Below are positions 1 through 9,112 of a stretch of 64,000 nt of DNA, one piece after another. Location of the stretch: assembly GCF_018595685.2 (NCBI RefSeq), contig NZ_CP092334.1:3128001-3192000 (forward strand), given 5' to 3'. Position 1 is the stretch's first letter, and the number at the start of each line of letters is the position of its first letter. Under the pieces are notes generated by a model. That model saw nothing but the letters and a program-made list of their open reading frames with translations, did no database searches and was not told where the DNA came from. This stretch comes from Flavihumibacter rivuli. Its GTDB lineage: Bacteria > Bacteroidota > Bacteroidia > Chitinophagales > Chitinophagaceae. The translations under genes and the position numbers were made by a program.

Positions 1-1273
1 AAGGTTCTTCTGTACCCTTGCTGATCAGGTCATCGATCAAAACCCCAATATAGGCATCACTTCTTTTCAGGATTAGGGGGTCCTGTTCCTTTACTTTGAG
101 GTGGGCATTGATCCCTGCCATCAAACCCTGGCAGGCTGCTTCTTCATAACCTGTCGTTCCGTTGATCTGTCCAGCAAAGAAGAGGTTCCCAATCAATTTT
201 GTTTCCAGGGAGTAACGCAATTGGGTTGGTGGGAAATAATCATATTCAATCGCATAACCTGGTCTGAACATCTTAGCCTGCTCAAATCCGGGTATACTGG
301 TTAGGGCTTTGTACTGTACATCTTCCGGTAAAGAGGTAGAAAATCCATTCACATAGATCTCAACGGTATTCCATCCTTCCGGTTCTACAAAGATCTGGTG
401 CCTTTCCCTGTCTGCGAAGCGGTTGATCTTATCCTCGATACTTGGACAATACCTTGGTCCTACCCCTTCTATCCTGCCGGTAAACATGGGACTTCTATCG
501 AAACCTGTTTTCAGTAATTCATGGGTATTGGAATTGGTATAGGTGATAAAACAACTTCTTTGTTCTTCCGCACTTATCCGCTCAACGGGAAGGTAAGAGA
601 AGCCAATGATCTCTTCATCCCCCTTTTGTTCTTCCATTTTTGAGTAGTCGAGGCTCCGTCCGTCAATCCTTGGTGGGGTACCTGTTTTCAATCTGTCTGC
701 TTCAAATCCCAGTTCCACCAGTTGTTCCGTTATTCCGGTTGCAGCCTTTTCCGCTACCCTTCCCCCACCGAAGGTCTTTTCACCAATATGGATCACCCCG
801 TTCAGGAAGGTTCCACTGGTTACCACAACTGCTTTCGATTGGATATGGTGACCAAGTCCAGTGATCACTCCACAGGCCCTACCATCCTTAATGATCAGGC
901 CTTTTACCATATCCTGGTAAAAGTCAACATTTGGGGTTTTCTCCAGCATTTCCCTCCAGGTTGCTGCAAAGAGCATCCTATCGTTCTGCGCCCTTGGGCT
1001 CCACATGGCAGGTCCTTTAGATCTATTCAACATCCTGAATTGGATCATGCTTTTATCAGTGACGATACCAGAATAGCCACCCAATGCATCGATTTCCCTT
1101 ACGATCTGTCCTTTGGCAATACCACCCATTGCGGGGTTACAACTCATTTGGGCAATGGTTTGCATGTTCATGGTTACCAGTAAAACCCTGGATCCCATAT
1201 TTGCGGCTGCAGCCGCAGCTTCACAACCTGCATGTCCAGCGCCTACTACTATAACATCATAATCTGGAAACAT
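1..1273 (-). CDS. mnmG: tRNA uridine-5-carboxymethylaminomethyl modification enzyme MnmG (GidA), C-terminus cut off by window edge
   Basis: FAD-dependent enzyme that works with the GTPase MnmE to modify the wobble uridine (U34) of several tRNAs. Translating the minus strand from the ATG at 1273 gives 424 uninterrupted codons. They begin [20 protein letters not shown], the GxGxxG dinucleotide-binding fold of the family, followed by the family stretches [12 protein letters not shown] (about residue 65) and [12 protein letters not shown]. The usual length is about 620 residues, so the C-terminal third lies outside the window. A possible Bacteroidota -7 element (taattttg, 1300-1293) lies about 20 bases before the start, and four parS sites begin 70 bases upstream. 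In many bacteria mnmG is close to the replication origin, which fits those sites. The identification is firm. Confidence 0.97.
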   Translation of the reverse strand, partial: MFPDYDVIVVGAGHAGCEAAAAAANMGSRVLLVTMNMQTIAQMSCNPAMGGIAKGQIVREIDALGGYSGIVTDKSMIQFRMLNRSKGPAMWSPRAQNDRMLFAATWREMLEKTPNVDFYQDMVKGLIIKDGRACGVITGLGHHIQSKAVVVTSGTFLNGVIHIGEKTFGGGRVAEKAATGITEQLVELGFEADRLKTGTPPRIDGRSLDYSKMEEQKGDEEIIGFSYLPVERISAEEQRSCFITYTNSNTHELLKTGFDRSPMFTGRIEGVGPRYCPSIEDKINRFADRERHQIFVEPEGWNTVEIYVNGFSTSLPEDVQYKALTSIPGFEQAKMFRPGYAIEYDYFPPTQLRYSLETKLIGNLFFAGQINGTTGYEEAACQGLMAGINAHLKVKEQDPLILKRSDAYIGVLIDDLISKGTEEP

Positions 1274-1292
1274 TCAAATAAGTATTAGGGTG

Positions 1293-1300
1293 CAAAATTA
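1293..1300 (-). promoter_or_regulatory. possible -7 promoter element of mnmG
   Basis: Read on the minus strand the sequence is taattttg, an exact match to the Bacteroidota -7 consensus TAnnTTTG, 20 bases before the mnmG start codon. No TTTG is found at the expected -33 distance, so only half of the promoter is supported. Confidence 0.35.
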
Positions 1301-1342
1301 CAATTGACTTTTGGATATTATGGATGGTAATCCTTTTATTGA

Positions 1343-1358
1343 TGTTCCACGTGAAACA
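1343..1358. promoter_or_regulatory. parS site 1 (ParB-binding centromere site)
   Basis: The sequence is tgttccacgtgaaaca. It is one base from a perfect palindrome around CACGTG and differs at one position from the classical TGTTTCACGTGAAACA site of ParB/Spo0J. It is the left-most of four such 16-mers in 560 bp. Confidence 0.85.
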
Positions 1359-1380
1359 CCAAAGAATTAATGATGAAGTT

Positions 1381-1396
1381 TGTTCCACGTGGAACA
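1381..1396. promoter_or_regulatory. parS site 2
   Basis: The sequence is tgttccacgtggaaca, a perfect 16-bp palindrome with the parS core CACGTG, 38 bp from site 1 start to start. Confidence 0.87.
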
Positions 1397-1448
1397 GAAT
1401 GATCAAATTTCCGGATACCAGGATCCTTATTACAATTGTTTACCTATT

Positions 1449-1464
1449 TGTTCCACGTGGAACA
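1449..1464. promoter_or_regulatory. parS site 3
   Basis: Identical to site 2 (tgttccacgtggaaca), 68 bp further on. Confidence 0.87.
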
Positions 1465-1887
1465 GTTAGGTATCGTATTGTATTACTGTTATTTGGCTTA
1501 AAGGTCTGATTGTGTTGGGTTCCTGGAAGGTTGAAGCATTTAAGCGAGCCTTTGTTTGTTATTCGCTATTGTTCTTTAGCCAGACTGGTATTCCTGGTTG
1601 GGTAAATGGCTTTATTATCCCAGGATAGATGGATCTTTTCAAAGAGGTATAATGGGCCTTTCTGCTTTGACTATGGATAAGATTTCCTTACTCTAAAATT
1701 GTTGCCGGTCAGGCTGGTTAGTTTCTTTACTGGCTGAGCTGCCTGCTCTACTTACCCCACTCCTACTTAGCCGGGTGTTGCTTCATTGCTATAGTGTGGA
1801 AGAGTGGATGTGATGGTTAGATATATTTCCCTGTTTATGCAGGCCTTAAGGCGAATGGCGATCCTTTTGTTTATGGTTGCATCTATT

Positions 1888-1903
1888 TGTTCCACGTGGA
1901 ACA
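1888..1903. promoter_or_regulatory. parS site 4
   Basis: Identical to sites 2 and 3, separated from site 3 by 439 bp of non-coding DNA and only 34 bp from the 3' end of ybeY. Confidence 0.87.
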
Positions 1904-1936
1904 GGGAGATTTACCTTTCGATCTGAAAAGGAGAGC

Positions 1937-2380
1937 TTACTTACCAAAGTATAGCTTAAGGTATTTATCCTCCATCTTACGCATCAATATCTCTTCTTGC
2001 TGGGTTTTATCCTTGTACCCACATAGGTGCAAAGCGCCATGGAAGATCACCCTGTGCAGTTCATAGGAGAAGGTTTCATTCAGGTTTTGGGCATTATCCC
2101 TCACCCTGTCGATGCTGATATAAATTTCCCCGGTAGTACCCTGGCCGGGAGCAGAAAGGTCGAAGGTGATGATATCGGTATAATAATCGTGCTGAAGGTA
2201 ATTACGGTTGATCTCCAGGAGGTACTCGTCGGAGCAGAAGATAAAACTCAAACCTTCCAGTTTCTTTTTCTCTTTACGGAAGAGTTCATTCAGGAAGCTT
2301 TTTACTTCATTTCTTTTAGGAAAATGAAAACGTTGGTCCAGGTAGTGGAACTGAATATTATCGGTAGCTTTGTTCATCAT
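1937..2380 (-). CDS. ybeY: endoribonuclease YbeY (16S rRNA maturation)
   Basis: Metal-dependent single-strand endoribonuclease needed for 16S rRNA 3'-end processing and ribosome quality control, acting in the cytoplasm. The C-terminal half has the family signature HGALHLCGYKD. The first two histidines match the known zinc ligands, while the third ligand position of the E. coli protein (HGxLHLxGYDH) is aspartate here; I recall this variant as usual in Bacteroidota. The open frame extends to 2482, but the family starts at the paired ATGs at 2380 or 2377. The longer form would overlap divergent feoA, so I use 2380, giving about 147 residues. Confidence 0.9.
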   Translation of the reverse strand: MMNKATDNIQFHYLDQRFHFPKRNEVKSFLNELFRKEKKKLEGLSFIFCSDEYLLEINRNYLQHDYYTDIITFDLSAPGQGTTGEIYISIDRVRDNAQNLNETFSYELHRVIFHGALHLCGYKDKTQQEEILMRKMEDKYLKLYFGK

Positions 2381-2432
2381 TTCCAAAATTCGTAAAACAT
2401 TCCCAATGGTGGAGCATAGCTTTGAGGCTGTT

Positions 2433-2663
2433 ATGATGAAACGCTTGTCAGATATCGAAGTAGGTAAAACAGTGGTGATCAAAAGTTTTGAGAATAATGA
2501 TATTTTCCTGAAGTTGATGGAAATGGGATGTGTTCCCGGGGAGAAGATCAGGATTGACCAGGTTGCGCCATTGGGTGACCCGATCGCTATTACAGTTTCT
2601 GGCTATAACCTGAGCCTCCGCCTGGATGAGGCACAGAATATCTTTGTCGAAGAAATCAACTGA
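2433..2663 (+). CDS. feoA: FeoA-domain protein (small SH3-like subunit of ferrous iron transport)
   Basis: A 77-residue protein beginning MMKRLSDIEVGKTVVI. It has the FeoA pattern: a short SH3-like beta barrel with LMEMGCVPGEKIRIDQVAPLGDP in the middle and SLRLDEAQNIFVE at the end. FeoA is a cytoplasmic accessory of the FeoB iron permease. No feoB follows; the next gene is nadD, 53 bp away, so this is a standalone FeoA and its partner is unknown. The start is one of two adjacent ATGs (2433, 2436). A perfect TAnnTTTG element (tagctttg, 2417-2424) lies 8 bp upstream, so the mRNA may have almost no leader. Confidence 0.85.
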   Translation: MMKRLSDIEVGKTVVIKSFENNDIFLKLMEMGCVPGEKIRIDQVAPLGDPIAITVSGYNLSLRLDEAQNIFVEEIN

Positions 2664-2716
2664 CCAATCTAATTCCCGCAATAGGTTCCTTCAAGCTTTT
2701 CCCAGCTACCAGCATC

Positions 2717-3286
2717 ATGAAAATCGGATTATACTTTGGTTCCTTTAATCCTATTCATATAGGGCATTGCATCATCGCCAACCAAATGGCGACCCATTCC
2801 GACCTTGACCAGGTATGGCTGGTGATCTCACCCCAAAACCCTTTCAAGCCTTCTGCCGGATTGCTGAATGAATACCATCGGCTCCACCTGGCCAAACTGG
2901 CCATTGAAGGAGCAGAGGGTTTAAGGGCATCTGATATTGAACTTCACCTTCCCCGTCCCTCCTATACTATTGATACCCTAACCTACCTGCAGGAAAAATT
3001 CCCCCAACATAGTTTTGCCATTATCATGGGTAGTGACGGGCTGCAGAACCTTAGGAAATGGAAGAATGCTGAAGTGTTGATTCGCGACTATGACCTTTAT
3101 GTCTATCCCCGTCCTGGCTTTCCTATCGATCCCCAAATCTCATCCCGTTTGCACACCATCAATGCCCCCCTGCTGGATATCTCCGCTACTGCTATCCGTC
3201 AAATGATCAGGCAAGGCGAGGATATCCGCTTCCTTGTGCCGGAACCTGTTCGCCTCGAGATCGAGCAAAATGGGTACTACAAATAA
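2717..3286 (+). CDS. nadD: nicotinate-nucleotide adenylyltransferase (NAD biosynthesis)
   Basis: Transfers AMP from ATP to nicotinate mononucleotide to form deamido-NAD. The 189-residue protein has the nucleotidyltransferase signature GSFNPIHIGH at residues 8-17 (the HxGH motif) and the C-terminal ISATAIR motif (I/LSxTxxR) that binds ATP phosphates, near residue 155. Length and motif order match NadD. The start is the only ATG in good position. The gene lies between feoA and a secreted serine hydrolase, with modest gaps, so co-transcription with feoA is possible but unproven. Confidence 0.95.
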   Translation: MKIGLYFGSFNPIHIGHCIIANQMATHSDLDQVWLVISPQNPFKPSAGLLNEYHRLHLAKLAIEGAEGLRASDIELHLPRPSYTIDTLTYLQEKFPQHSFAIIMGSDGLQNLRKWKNAEVLIRDYDLYVYPRPGFPIDPQISSRLHTINAPLLDISATAIRQMIRQGEDIRFLVPEPVRLEIEQNGYYK

Positions 3287-3332
3287 GATTCTTTAAGGTA
3301 AATGTCTATATTTATCTCATAACCAAAACGTT

Positions 3333-4271
3333 ATGAAGAAGATCGCATTGCTGCTCATTTCTTTTGCCTGGCTCTTCCCCAATGCCATGGCCCAGGATAC
3401 CAACAAATATGATAAACAGTTGGAGCGAAAAATGGCTGAGCTATTCAAGGGCTTCAATGGCCAGGCAGGGGTATATGTGAAAAACCTCCGGACAGGGAAG
3501 GTTGCAGCCATCCATGCGGATACCCTCTTCCCCACCGCCAGTATGGTCAAGATCCCCATCATGATCGGCATTATGGATAAGATCAATAATAAGGAACTGG
3601 GCTATCACCAGGAATTAATATATAAAGACTCTTTATTATATGAAGGAGAGGATATCCTGGGCTCCTTCAAGGATGGCGAAAAGATAGCCCTGGCCAAGGT
3701 ATTGATGCTGATGCTCACCACCAGCGATAATACCGCCAGTCTATGGCTGCAGGCATTGGCCGGTACCGGTACCCGCATCAACCAAATCCTCGACAGCCTG
3801 GGTTTTCAAAACACGCGGGTGAATTCCCGGACACCCGGCCGTGAAGAGAACCGCAGGCAATTTGGATGGGGACAGACCACTCCCCGTGAAATGGTGCGCT
3901 TGATGGAGTTGATCTACCTCCGGCAAATGCTTTCCAATGATGCTTCTGTTCAGATGCTGCGGATGTTGGGAAGGAACTACTGGGATGAAGAGGCTATTTC
4001 ACAATTTCCACCGGATGTATTCATTGCCTCAAAGAATGGAGCGGTAGACGCTTCGAGAAGTGAGACCATCCTGGTGATGGCACCTCATGGACCATTCATC
4101 TTTTCCATCATAACCAAGAACCAGCAAGACCGGAGCTGGTCCAGTAACAATGAAGGATGGGTGCTCGTCAGGAAAATGGCTAACCTGCTTTGGCAATACT
4201 TTGAACCGAAATCAAAATGGAAACCGGTACTGGGCTTCGATGGTAACCCCAGCGTAAAAAGAAATGATTGA
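3333..4271 (+). CDS. exported class A beta-lactamase-related serine hydrolase, no clear general-base glutamate motif
   Basis: A 312-residue protein with a signal peptide (about residues 1-20, ending NAMAQ). The three active-site elements of the class A beta-lactamase/penicillin-binding fold are visible: SMVK (nucleophile Ser70, Lys73), SDN (131-133) and KNG (234-236) in place of KTG. The omega-loop ExxLN that carries the deacylating Glu166 in true class A enzymes is not evident; residues 164-182 read SRTPGREENRRQFGWGQTT. It may be a beta-lactamase with a divergent loop, or a peptidoglycan or peptide hydrolase. Resistance should not be assumed. The gene ends at a strong terminator shared with convergent dgt. 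Confidence 0.8.
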   Translation: MKKIALLLISFAWLFPNAMAQDTNKYDKQLERKMAELFKGFNGQAGVYVKNLRTGKVAAIHADTLFPTASMVKIPIMIGIMDKINNKELGYHQELIYKDSLLYEGEDILGSFKDGEKIALAKVLMLMLTTSDNTASLWLQALAGTGTRINQILDSLGFQNTRVNSRTPGREENRRQFGWGQTTPREMVRLMELIYLRQMLSNDASVQMLRMLGRNYWDEEAISQFPPDVFIASKNGAVDASRSETILVMAPHGPFIFSIITKNQQDRSWSSNNEGWVLVRKMANLLWQYFEPKSKWKPVLGFDGNPSVKRND

Positions 4272-4272
4272 T

Positions 4273-4307
4273 AAAAAAACCACAGGAGCCCCTGTGGTTT
4301 TTTTTTA
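4273..4307. terminator. bidirectional Rho-independent terminator
   Basis: Stem ccacagg (4280-4286) pairs with cctgtgg (4291-4297) across a 4-base loop. A-rich and T-rich flanks on both sides let it serve the plus-strand hydrolase and the minus-strand dgt gene. Confidence 0.85.
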
Positions 4308-4330
4308 CTACCAGTAATGGTTTATAACGA

Positions 4331-5716
4331 TCAGGTATGCGTTGGCAGTGAAATACCTTTAAGGTTCTTATACAGTTCCATGGCATAGGAGTCGGTCATG
4401 CCGGAAATAAAGTCAATTACCGATAATGCCTTTTCATAGGCAGTTTCATTTTCACCCCGGAATTGGTTGGGTAACAACTGCAGGATCTTCCTTTCCTTAT
4501 GCGAGGCCTTTTCCTGTAAGATGGCAGGAATGAATGCACCCAGCAAGGAACTCATCACTTCATAACCGGCCAACTCGATCTTTACCACTGTTTCATGGTT
4601 GTAGATCTTCCTGATGGTCACTTTGTTGATCGCCTCCAAAGCCTCCAGTGACCTGGCTTCTATTCCATCGATAAGGGATCGGTTATAGCTTCCCGTTAGT
4701 AATTCCGCATTGTTCCCTACAAATACTTCGGCGCAGCTGTTTGCCAGGTAATTGATGCATTTTGCCCTGAGGTAGGCCAGCTGTTCGCGCGGGTCATTGT
4801 CCAACTCCTTCAGGGTCTTATGGATCCTATCCATCTTATCCCATTTGCTGGTTTCCAGCAAGGCCAGGAAATGTCGAATGGCTGTGTCACTATCAATGAT
4901 GCCTAAACGATGCGCATCCTCCCAATCGATCACCCGGTAACAGATATCATCGGCTGCCTCTACCAGGTAAACAAAGGGATGTCTTTTATAGATCAGTGGA
5001 TCGGTATCCTCACAGGTCATACCGAGTTTTGCAGCCACTTCCACAAAAGCATCCTTGTCGGCCTGGAAGAAACCATATTTCTTGCGGTTCAGGTATTTCT
5101 TGTCGCTGCCGATACTTTCGCATGGATATTTGGCTATGGCTGCCAAGGTGGTATAGGTCAGCTGGTAACCGCCTTTCTGCCGGTTGGCATAATGGTGGGT
5201 CAGGATCCTGAAGGAATTGGCATTGCCTTCAAAATTGGTAAGGTCCTTCCACTCCTTCTCCTCAAAATGCCCAATGAGCGGTTTCCCACCGATCACGGTT
5301 CCTGCATGTTGTTCAAAATAAGAACTGATGGCCGCTTCCCCAGAATGCCCAAAGGAAGGGTTGCCGATATCATGTGCCAGGCAGGCAGCCGCGATCACAC
5401 TGGAAAGGTCAGACTGGTAGAAGAGTTTTGCCTCATCACTTAGTTCACTACCCAGTTTCTCCACCAGCATATCCCCTACGATCTTCCCCAATGACCTGCC
5501 TACACTCGCCACTTCAAGGGAATGGGTAAGGCGGTTGTGCACCAGGATCGGCCCGGGCAAGGGAAATACCTGTGTCTTGTCTTGTAACCTCCTGAATGCG
5601 GCAGAGAAGATCAGCCGGTCGAAATCCCTTTCATAGGGAGTCCGCACCGTTGAAGAAATGAATCCCTGCCCATATCGTCCATGTGAAAAACAATTGTTCC
5701 AATTCATGCGCTTCAT
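4331..5716 (-). CDS. dgt: dGTP triphosphohydrolase (HD domain)
   Basis: Hydrolyses dGTP (possibly other dNTPs) to the deoxynucleoside and triphosphate, controlling nucleotide pools in the cytoplasm. The N-terminus has FSAAFRRLQDKTQVFPL and HNRLTHSLEVASVGRSLG, followed by the metal-binding CLAHDIGNPSFGHSGE (HD pair near residue 115), the exact family arrangement. The length of about 461 residues fits. The open frame reaches a TTG at 5728, but ATGs at 5716 and 5707 are better starts; I use 5716. It is divergent from the AddA-like gene with 80 bp between them. Confidence 0.93.
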   Translation of the reverse strand: MKRMNWNNCFSHGRYGQGFISSTVRTPYERDFDRLIFSAAFRRLQDKTQVFPLPGPILVHNRLTHSLEVASVGRSLGKIVGDMLVEKLGSELSDEAKLFYQSDLSSVIAAACLAHDIGNPSFGHSGEAAISSYFEQHAGTVIGGKPLIGHFEEKEWKDLTNFEGNANSFRILTHHYANRQKGGYQLTYTTLAAIAKYPCESIGSDKKYLNRKKYGFFQADKDAFVEVAAKLGMTCEDTDPLIYKRHPFVYLVEAADDICYRVIDWEDAHRLGIIDSDTAIRHFLALLETSKWDKMDRIHKTLKELDNDPREQLAYLRAKCINYLANSCAEVFVGNNAELLTGSYNRSLIDGIEARSLEALEAINKVTIRKIYNHETVVKIELAGYEVMSSLLGAFIPAILQEKASHKERKILQLLPNQFRGENETAYEKALSVIDFISGMTDSYAMELYKNLKGISLPTHT

Positions 5717-5796
5717 TCTATGGCCCAAAGATGAGAAAATGCTGCTGGTTATCTGCCCAAAAATGAGGTAATTTGAATCCTTCCATAACCAACCTT

Positions 5797-8700
5797 ATGC
5801 CCGAAAAAGAATTTACCCTCCCCCTTCATATCTACAGGGCTTCAGCCGGTTCAGGAAAGACCTTCCTGCTGGCCTCCCAGTACCTATGCCTGCTCTTTGA
5901 GCAACCCCATAAGTACAGGGAGATACTTGCGGTAACCTTTACCAATAAGGCCACTGAGGAAATGAAGCACCGTATCCTGGGCGAACTGCGGAAAATTGCC
6001 AAAGGGGAAAAGACCGACTATGGAAGCATTATCCTGGAGAGGTTTCCCGAATTGGCAGAGGGCAACCAGCTGGCCATGAAGGCTGACCAGGTCTATAGGG
6101 CTATCCTTCATGATTATGCGAAGTTTTCTGTTAGCACTATTGACAGTTTTGTGCAGCAGGTGATCCGCTCCTTTGCCTATGAGATCGGCCTGGATGCCGG
6201 CTATGAACTGCAAATGAACCAGGATATTGTAAAGGAGGACCTGGCCGACCGGTTGTTTGAATTATTGGAGACGAATGATGAGTTATTACAATGGGTCCAG
6301 AAAATAGCCCTTGAACGAATCGAGAATGGACAGGCCTGGGACTTCAGGGGTGAGATGCTCAATTTTGCAGGTGAGATCTTCCAGGAGCGGTTCCACCGCT
6401 TTGAAGCCAATATGCGCAACCTCGAAGATCCGACAGCAGCCTTTGAAAGCCTGAAAGCGGGCCTGCAACAAACCATCAGACAGATGGAAGAGCCGATGAT
6501 GGAATGGGCGAAGAAGGCCCAGTCCATCCTGAAGGCTTCTGGCTTGGAACCGGAAGTTTTCAGTTACGCAAAATCAGGATTCATCAATTATTTCAATAAG
6601 GTTATCCAGGACAAGGATTTCAGCCCCAGTAAAAGGGTAATGGAGGCATTGGATAACCTGGACAGGTGGACTAAAAAAGATACAGATGAATCCACCAGGT
6701 CAAGGGTTGCCGCAATTTACCCGCAATACAATGAACTGCTCAACAAGGCGGTTGATCATGTAAGCGAACATATGCTTACTTACCAGACTGCGAAAGTTGT
6801 CCTGGCCAACCTGAATAATATGAACCTGCTCAGGATCATGGCTGAGCAACTGGCGGATTACCGTAAGGAGAACAATGCCCTATTGATCTCGGATACCCAG
6901 CAATTATTGCGGGAACTGGTAAGTGATAATGACGCGCCTTTCATCTATGAGAAGATCGGCAATCGTTTCCAGCATTTCCTGCTGGATGAATTCCAGGACA
7001 CCAGTAGTTTCCAGTGGGACAATTTCAAACCCCTGGTAGAACAGTCCGTATCAACGGGTCAATATAACCTGATCGTTGGGGATGTCAAGCAGTCCATCTA
7101 CCGCTGGCGTAATGGCGATTGGCGATTGTTGCAGGAACAGGTGAAAAGGGATATCGGTGATGTGTATGTGAAAGAGGACAGCCTCAAGGAGAATTACCGG
7201 AGCAGGAAGAACATCATCAGTTTCAATAATTACCTTTTTCATTGTGCCCCCAAAATCCTGCAGCTGGATTTCAACAATGAGATGTCCCAGGTTTCAGATG
7301 AGGCGATCCACCATCGGCTTCAATCCAACCATTACTATGACATCATTGGAACCGCCTATGAAGATGCAGCCCAGGAAATGCCTGCCAGCGCAAAGGATGG
7401 CGGGGTGGTGGATATCCGGTTCTTTGCCAAGGATTCGCGATCGATCCATTCCTGGAGACCCGAAGCAGAAGAATGGTTGTGTTCCCTGATCGATTCATTG
7501 ATCGTGGAAAAAGGAATTGATCCTGCCCAGATCACCCTGCTGACAAGGAATAATAAAGATGCACGCTACCTGATCGACCTCCTCCTTCAATACCAGCAGA
7601 CCACCAAGGCCCGCGCTAGGTATGGTTTGATCTCTACAGATGCGCTCGTCATTAATGCTTCCCCGGCCATCCAGTTATTGCTTGCAGCCTTAAAATACCT
7701 GATCAACGATAAGGATAACCTGGCACTGGTGGAGCTGGTGCAGGCAAATGCTTACAGGCTGGGACTTGACCTGAGTAACCTGGAATGGTACCGCATAAAA
7801 ACTGACCATGCCCTGGCGCAGTTACCAGAGGCTTTTTCAAAAAGAAGGCACTACCTGCTGGAAACAGGATTATATGAATGTGTGGAAGAATTGATCAGCA
7901 TATTCTCCCTGGATAGCTGGACAAGGGAACAAGCCTATGTATTGGCATTCCGGGATATGGTGAACAAGTTCAGTGTGAAAGGAAGGGCCGATATCCGGGA
8001 ATTCCTGGAATGGTGGGCTGATGAAGGCGAAAAAAGGGCCCTGCCCATGTCCTCTTCCGCCAATGCCATCCAGGTGATGACCATCCATAAATCCAAGGGA
8101 TTGGCGTTCGATGTGGTCATCGTACCCTATGCAGATTGGAAGTTACAGAATGACCAGGGCAGACTATGGTGCCAATGGAAGGTAGAAGGATCGCCCATTG
8201 AAGTGGTCCCGGTTAGTATCAGTAAGTCACTAGCGCAAACCCATTTCGCTTACGACTATTTTGAAGAACAGCTGATGGCAAGGATGGATGCATTGAACAT
8301 GTTGTATGTAGCGCTTACTCGTACCCGTCAGGCCATGTACATAATGGCACCAATGCCTTCCGAGAAATCAGAAAAGGAAGGCAGTATCTCAACAATTGGG
8401 GATTTGCTGTACCATTCCCTCAAACAATCGGCAAGCTCCCTTCCAAAGGGGCAGGAGGATTATTCTGCCAATTTTGAATCGGGAAAACTTTGTATAGACG
8501 GTGAAATTACCGGTAATGGTAAAGGCAATGCCAGCGAAGACGCACTTGTACTGCAACCCTTCACTGCACATCCTGAATTGCTGAAAGACCTAAGGGAGCC
8601 GGCCAGGCATGAGCTGATCCTGCAGTTGTCCACCAATGACCAACAGAAGATTGGCCAGCTAGCCCACCTGGCACTTGCTAAGATCAGCCATCCGGATGAT

Positions 8701-9099
8701 GCAGGTACCGTACTCCAGAAAATGCAGATGGAAGGTATCATCACCAGCCAGTATTATGAAGAAGTCAGGGAAAAAGTGATGCAGGCCATGAATAACCAGC
8801 AGCTGAGGCTATGGTTCAGTGAAGCATATGAAGCCATCAATGAAAGGGCTATTCTAATAAAAGGCGGTGATACCAGGAGACCCGATAAAGTATTGGTGGG
8901 TAAAGAGGAAACGATCCTGCTGGACTTCAAGTTTACCCAGGAAGAATCACCCGGTCATGCCAGGCAGTTAAAGCAATACCAGGAACTACTGCAACAGATG
9001 GGCTATCCCGCTGTGAAATCATATGTTTATTATGGGTTTAACCAATCGCTCGTTCCATTGGCACATTTAGCAGTTGAACAGGGTAATCTTTTCAGTTGA
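5797..9099 (+). CDS. AddA-like UvrD/Rep helicase-nuclease subunit (double-strand break repair)
   Basis: Large ATP-dependent exonuclease subunit, 1100 residues, expected to unwind and resect broken DNA ends for recombination. Superfamily 1 helicase motifs are in order: Walker A ASAGSGKT (15-22), the motif TFTNKATEEMK, Walker B LLDEFQDTS (about 392), QSIYRWR, TIHKSKGLAFDVV (about 765) and YVALTRTRQ (about 840). The C-terminus carries a RecB-type nuclease with the aspartate and DFK residues of the PD-(D/E)XK fold (RRPDKV...LLDFK). The start is the ATG at 5797, not the upstream TTG. The AddB-like gene begins 13 bp after the stop, so the two should form one complex. Confidence 0.9.
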   Translation: MPEKEFTLPLHIYRASAGSGKTFLLASQYLCLLFEQPHKYREILAVTFTNKATEEMKHRILGELRKIAKGEKTDYGSIILERFPELAEGNQLAMKADQVYRAILHDYAKFSVSTIDSFVQQVIRSFAYEIGLDAGYELQMNQDIVKEDLADRLFELLETNDELLQWVQKIALERIENGQAWDFRGEMLNFAGEIFQERFHRFEANMRNLEDPTAAFESLKAGLQQTIRQMEEPMMEWAKKAQSILKASGLEPEVFSYAKSGFINYFNKVIQDKDFSPSKRVMEALDNLDRWTKKDTDESTRSRVAAIYPQYNELLNKAVDHVSEHMLTYQTAKVVLANLNNMNLLRIMAEQLADYRKENNALLISDTQQLLRELVSDNDAPFIYEKIGNRFQHFLLDEFQDTSSFQWDNFKPLVEQSVSTGQYNLIVGDVKQSIYRWRNGDWRLLQEQVKRDIGDVYVKEDSLKENYRSRKNIISFNNYLFHCAPKILQLDFNNEMSQVSDEAIHHRLQSNHYYDIIGTAYEDAAQEMPASAKDGGVVDIRFFAKDSRSIHSWRPEAEEWLCSLIDSLIVEKGIDPAQITLLTRNNKDARYLIDLLLQYQQTTKARARYGLISTDALVINASPAIQLLLAALKYLINDKDNLALVELVQANAYRLGLDLSNLEWYRIKTDHALAQLPEAFSKRRHYLLETGLYECVEELISIFSLDSWTREQAYVLAFRDMVNKFSVKGRADIREFLEWWADEGEKRALPMSSSANAIQVMTIHKSKGLAFDVVIVPYADWKLQNDQGRLWCQWKVEGSPIEVVPVSISKSLAQTHFAYDYFEEQLMARMDALNMLYVALTRTRQAMYIMAPMPSEKSEKEGSISTIGDLLYHSLKQSASSLPKGQEDYSANFESGKLCIDGEITGNGKGNASEDALVLQPFTAHPELLKDLREPARHELILQLSTNDQQKIGQLAHLALAKISHPDDAGTVLQKMQMEGIITSQYYEEVREKVMQAMNNQQLRLWFSEAYEAINERAILIKGGDTRRPDKVLVGKEETILLDFKFTQEESPGHARQLKQYQELLQQMGYPAVKSYVYYGFNQSLVPLAHLAVEQGNLFS

Positions 9100-9112
9100 A
9101 AAAAGCGGAATT

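Larger units (their letters stand above)
1274..1936. other. gene-free centromere-like region between mnmG and ybeY
   Basis: These 663 bp contain no credible gene in either strand. The only open frame of note (1324-1509) reads through three parS palindromes and resembles no protein. The stretch 1500-1880 between sites 3 and 4 has no recognisable repeat, and by eye no DnaA box. A role as a ParB-loading region is inferred from the four sites. Confidence 0.7.

Noticed and set aside
1324..1509. Plus-strand open frame of 61 codons
   Set aside because: It runs through three parS palindromes, has no homology that I can see and no promoter or ribosome site.
2027..2395. Plus-strand open frame of 122 codons antisense to ybeY
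   Set aside because: It is a shadow of ybeY; the minus strand carries the full conserved YbeY motif.
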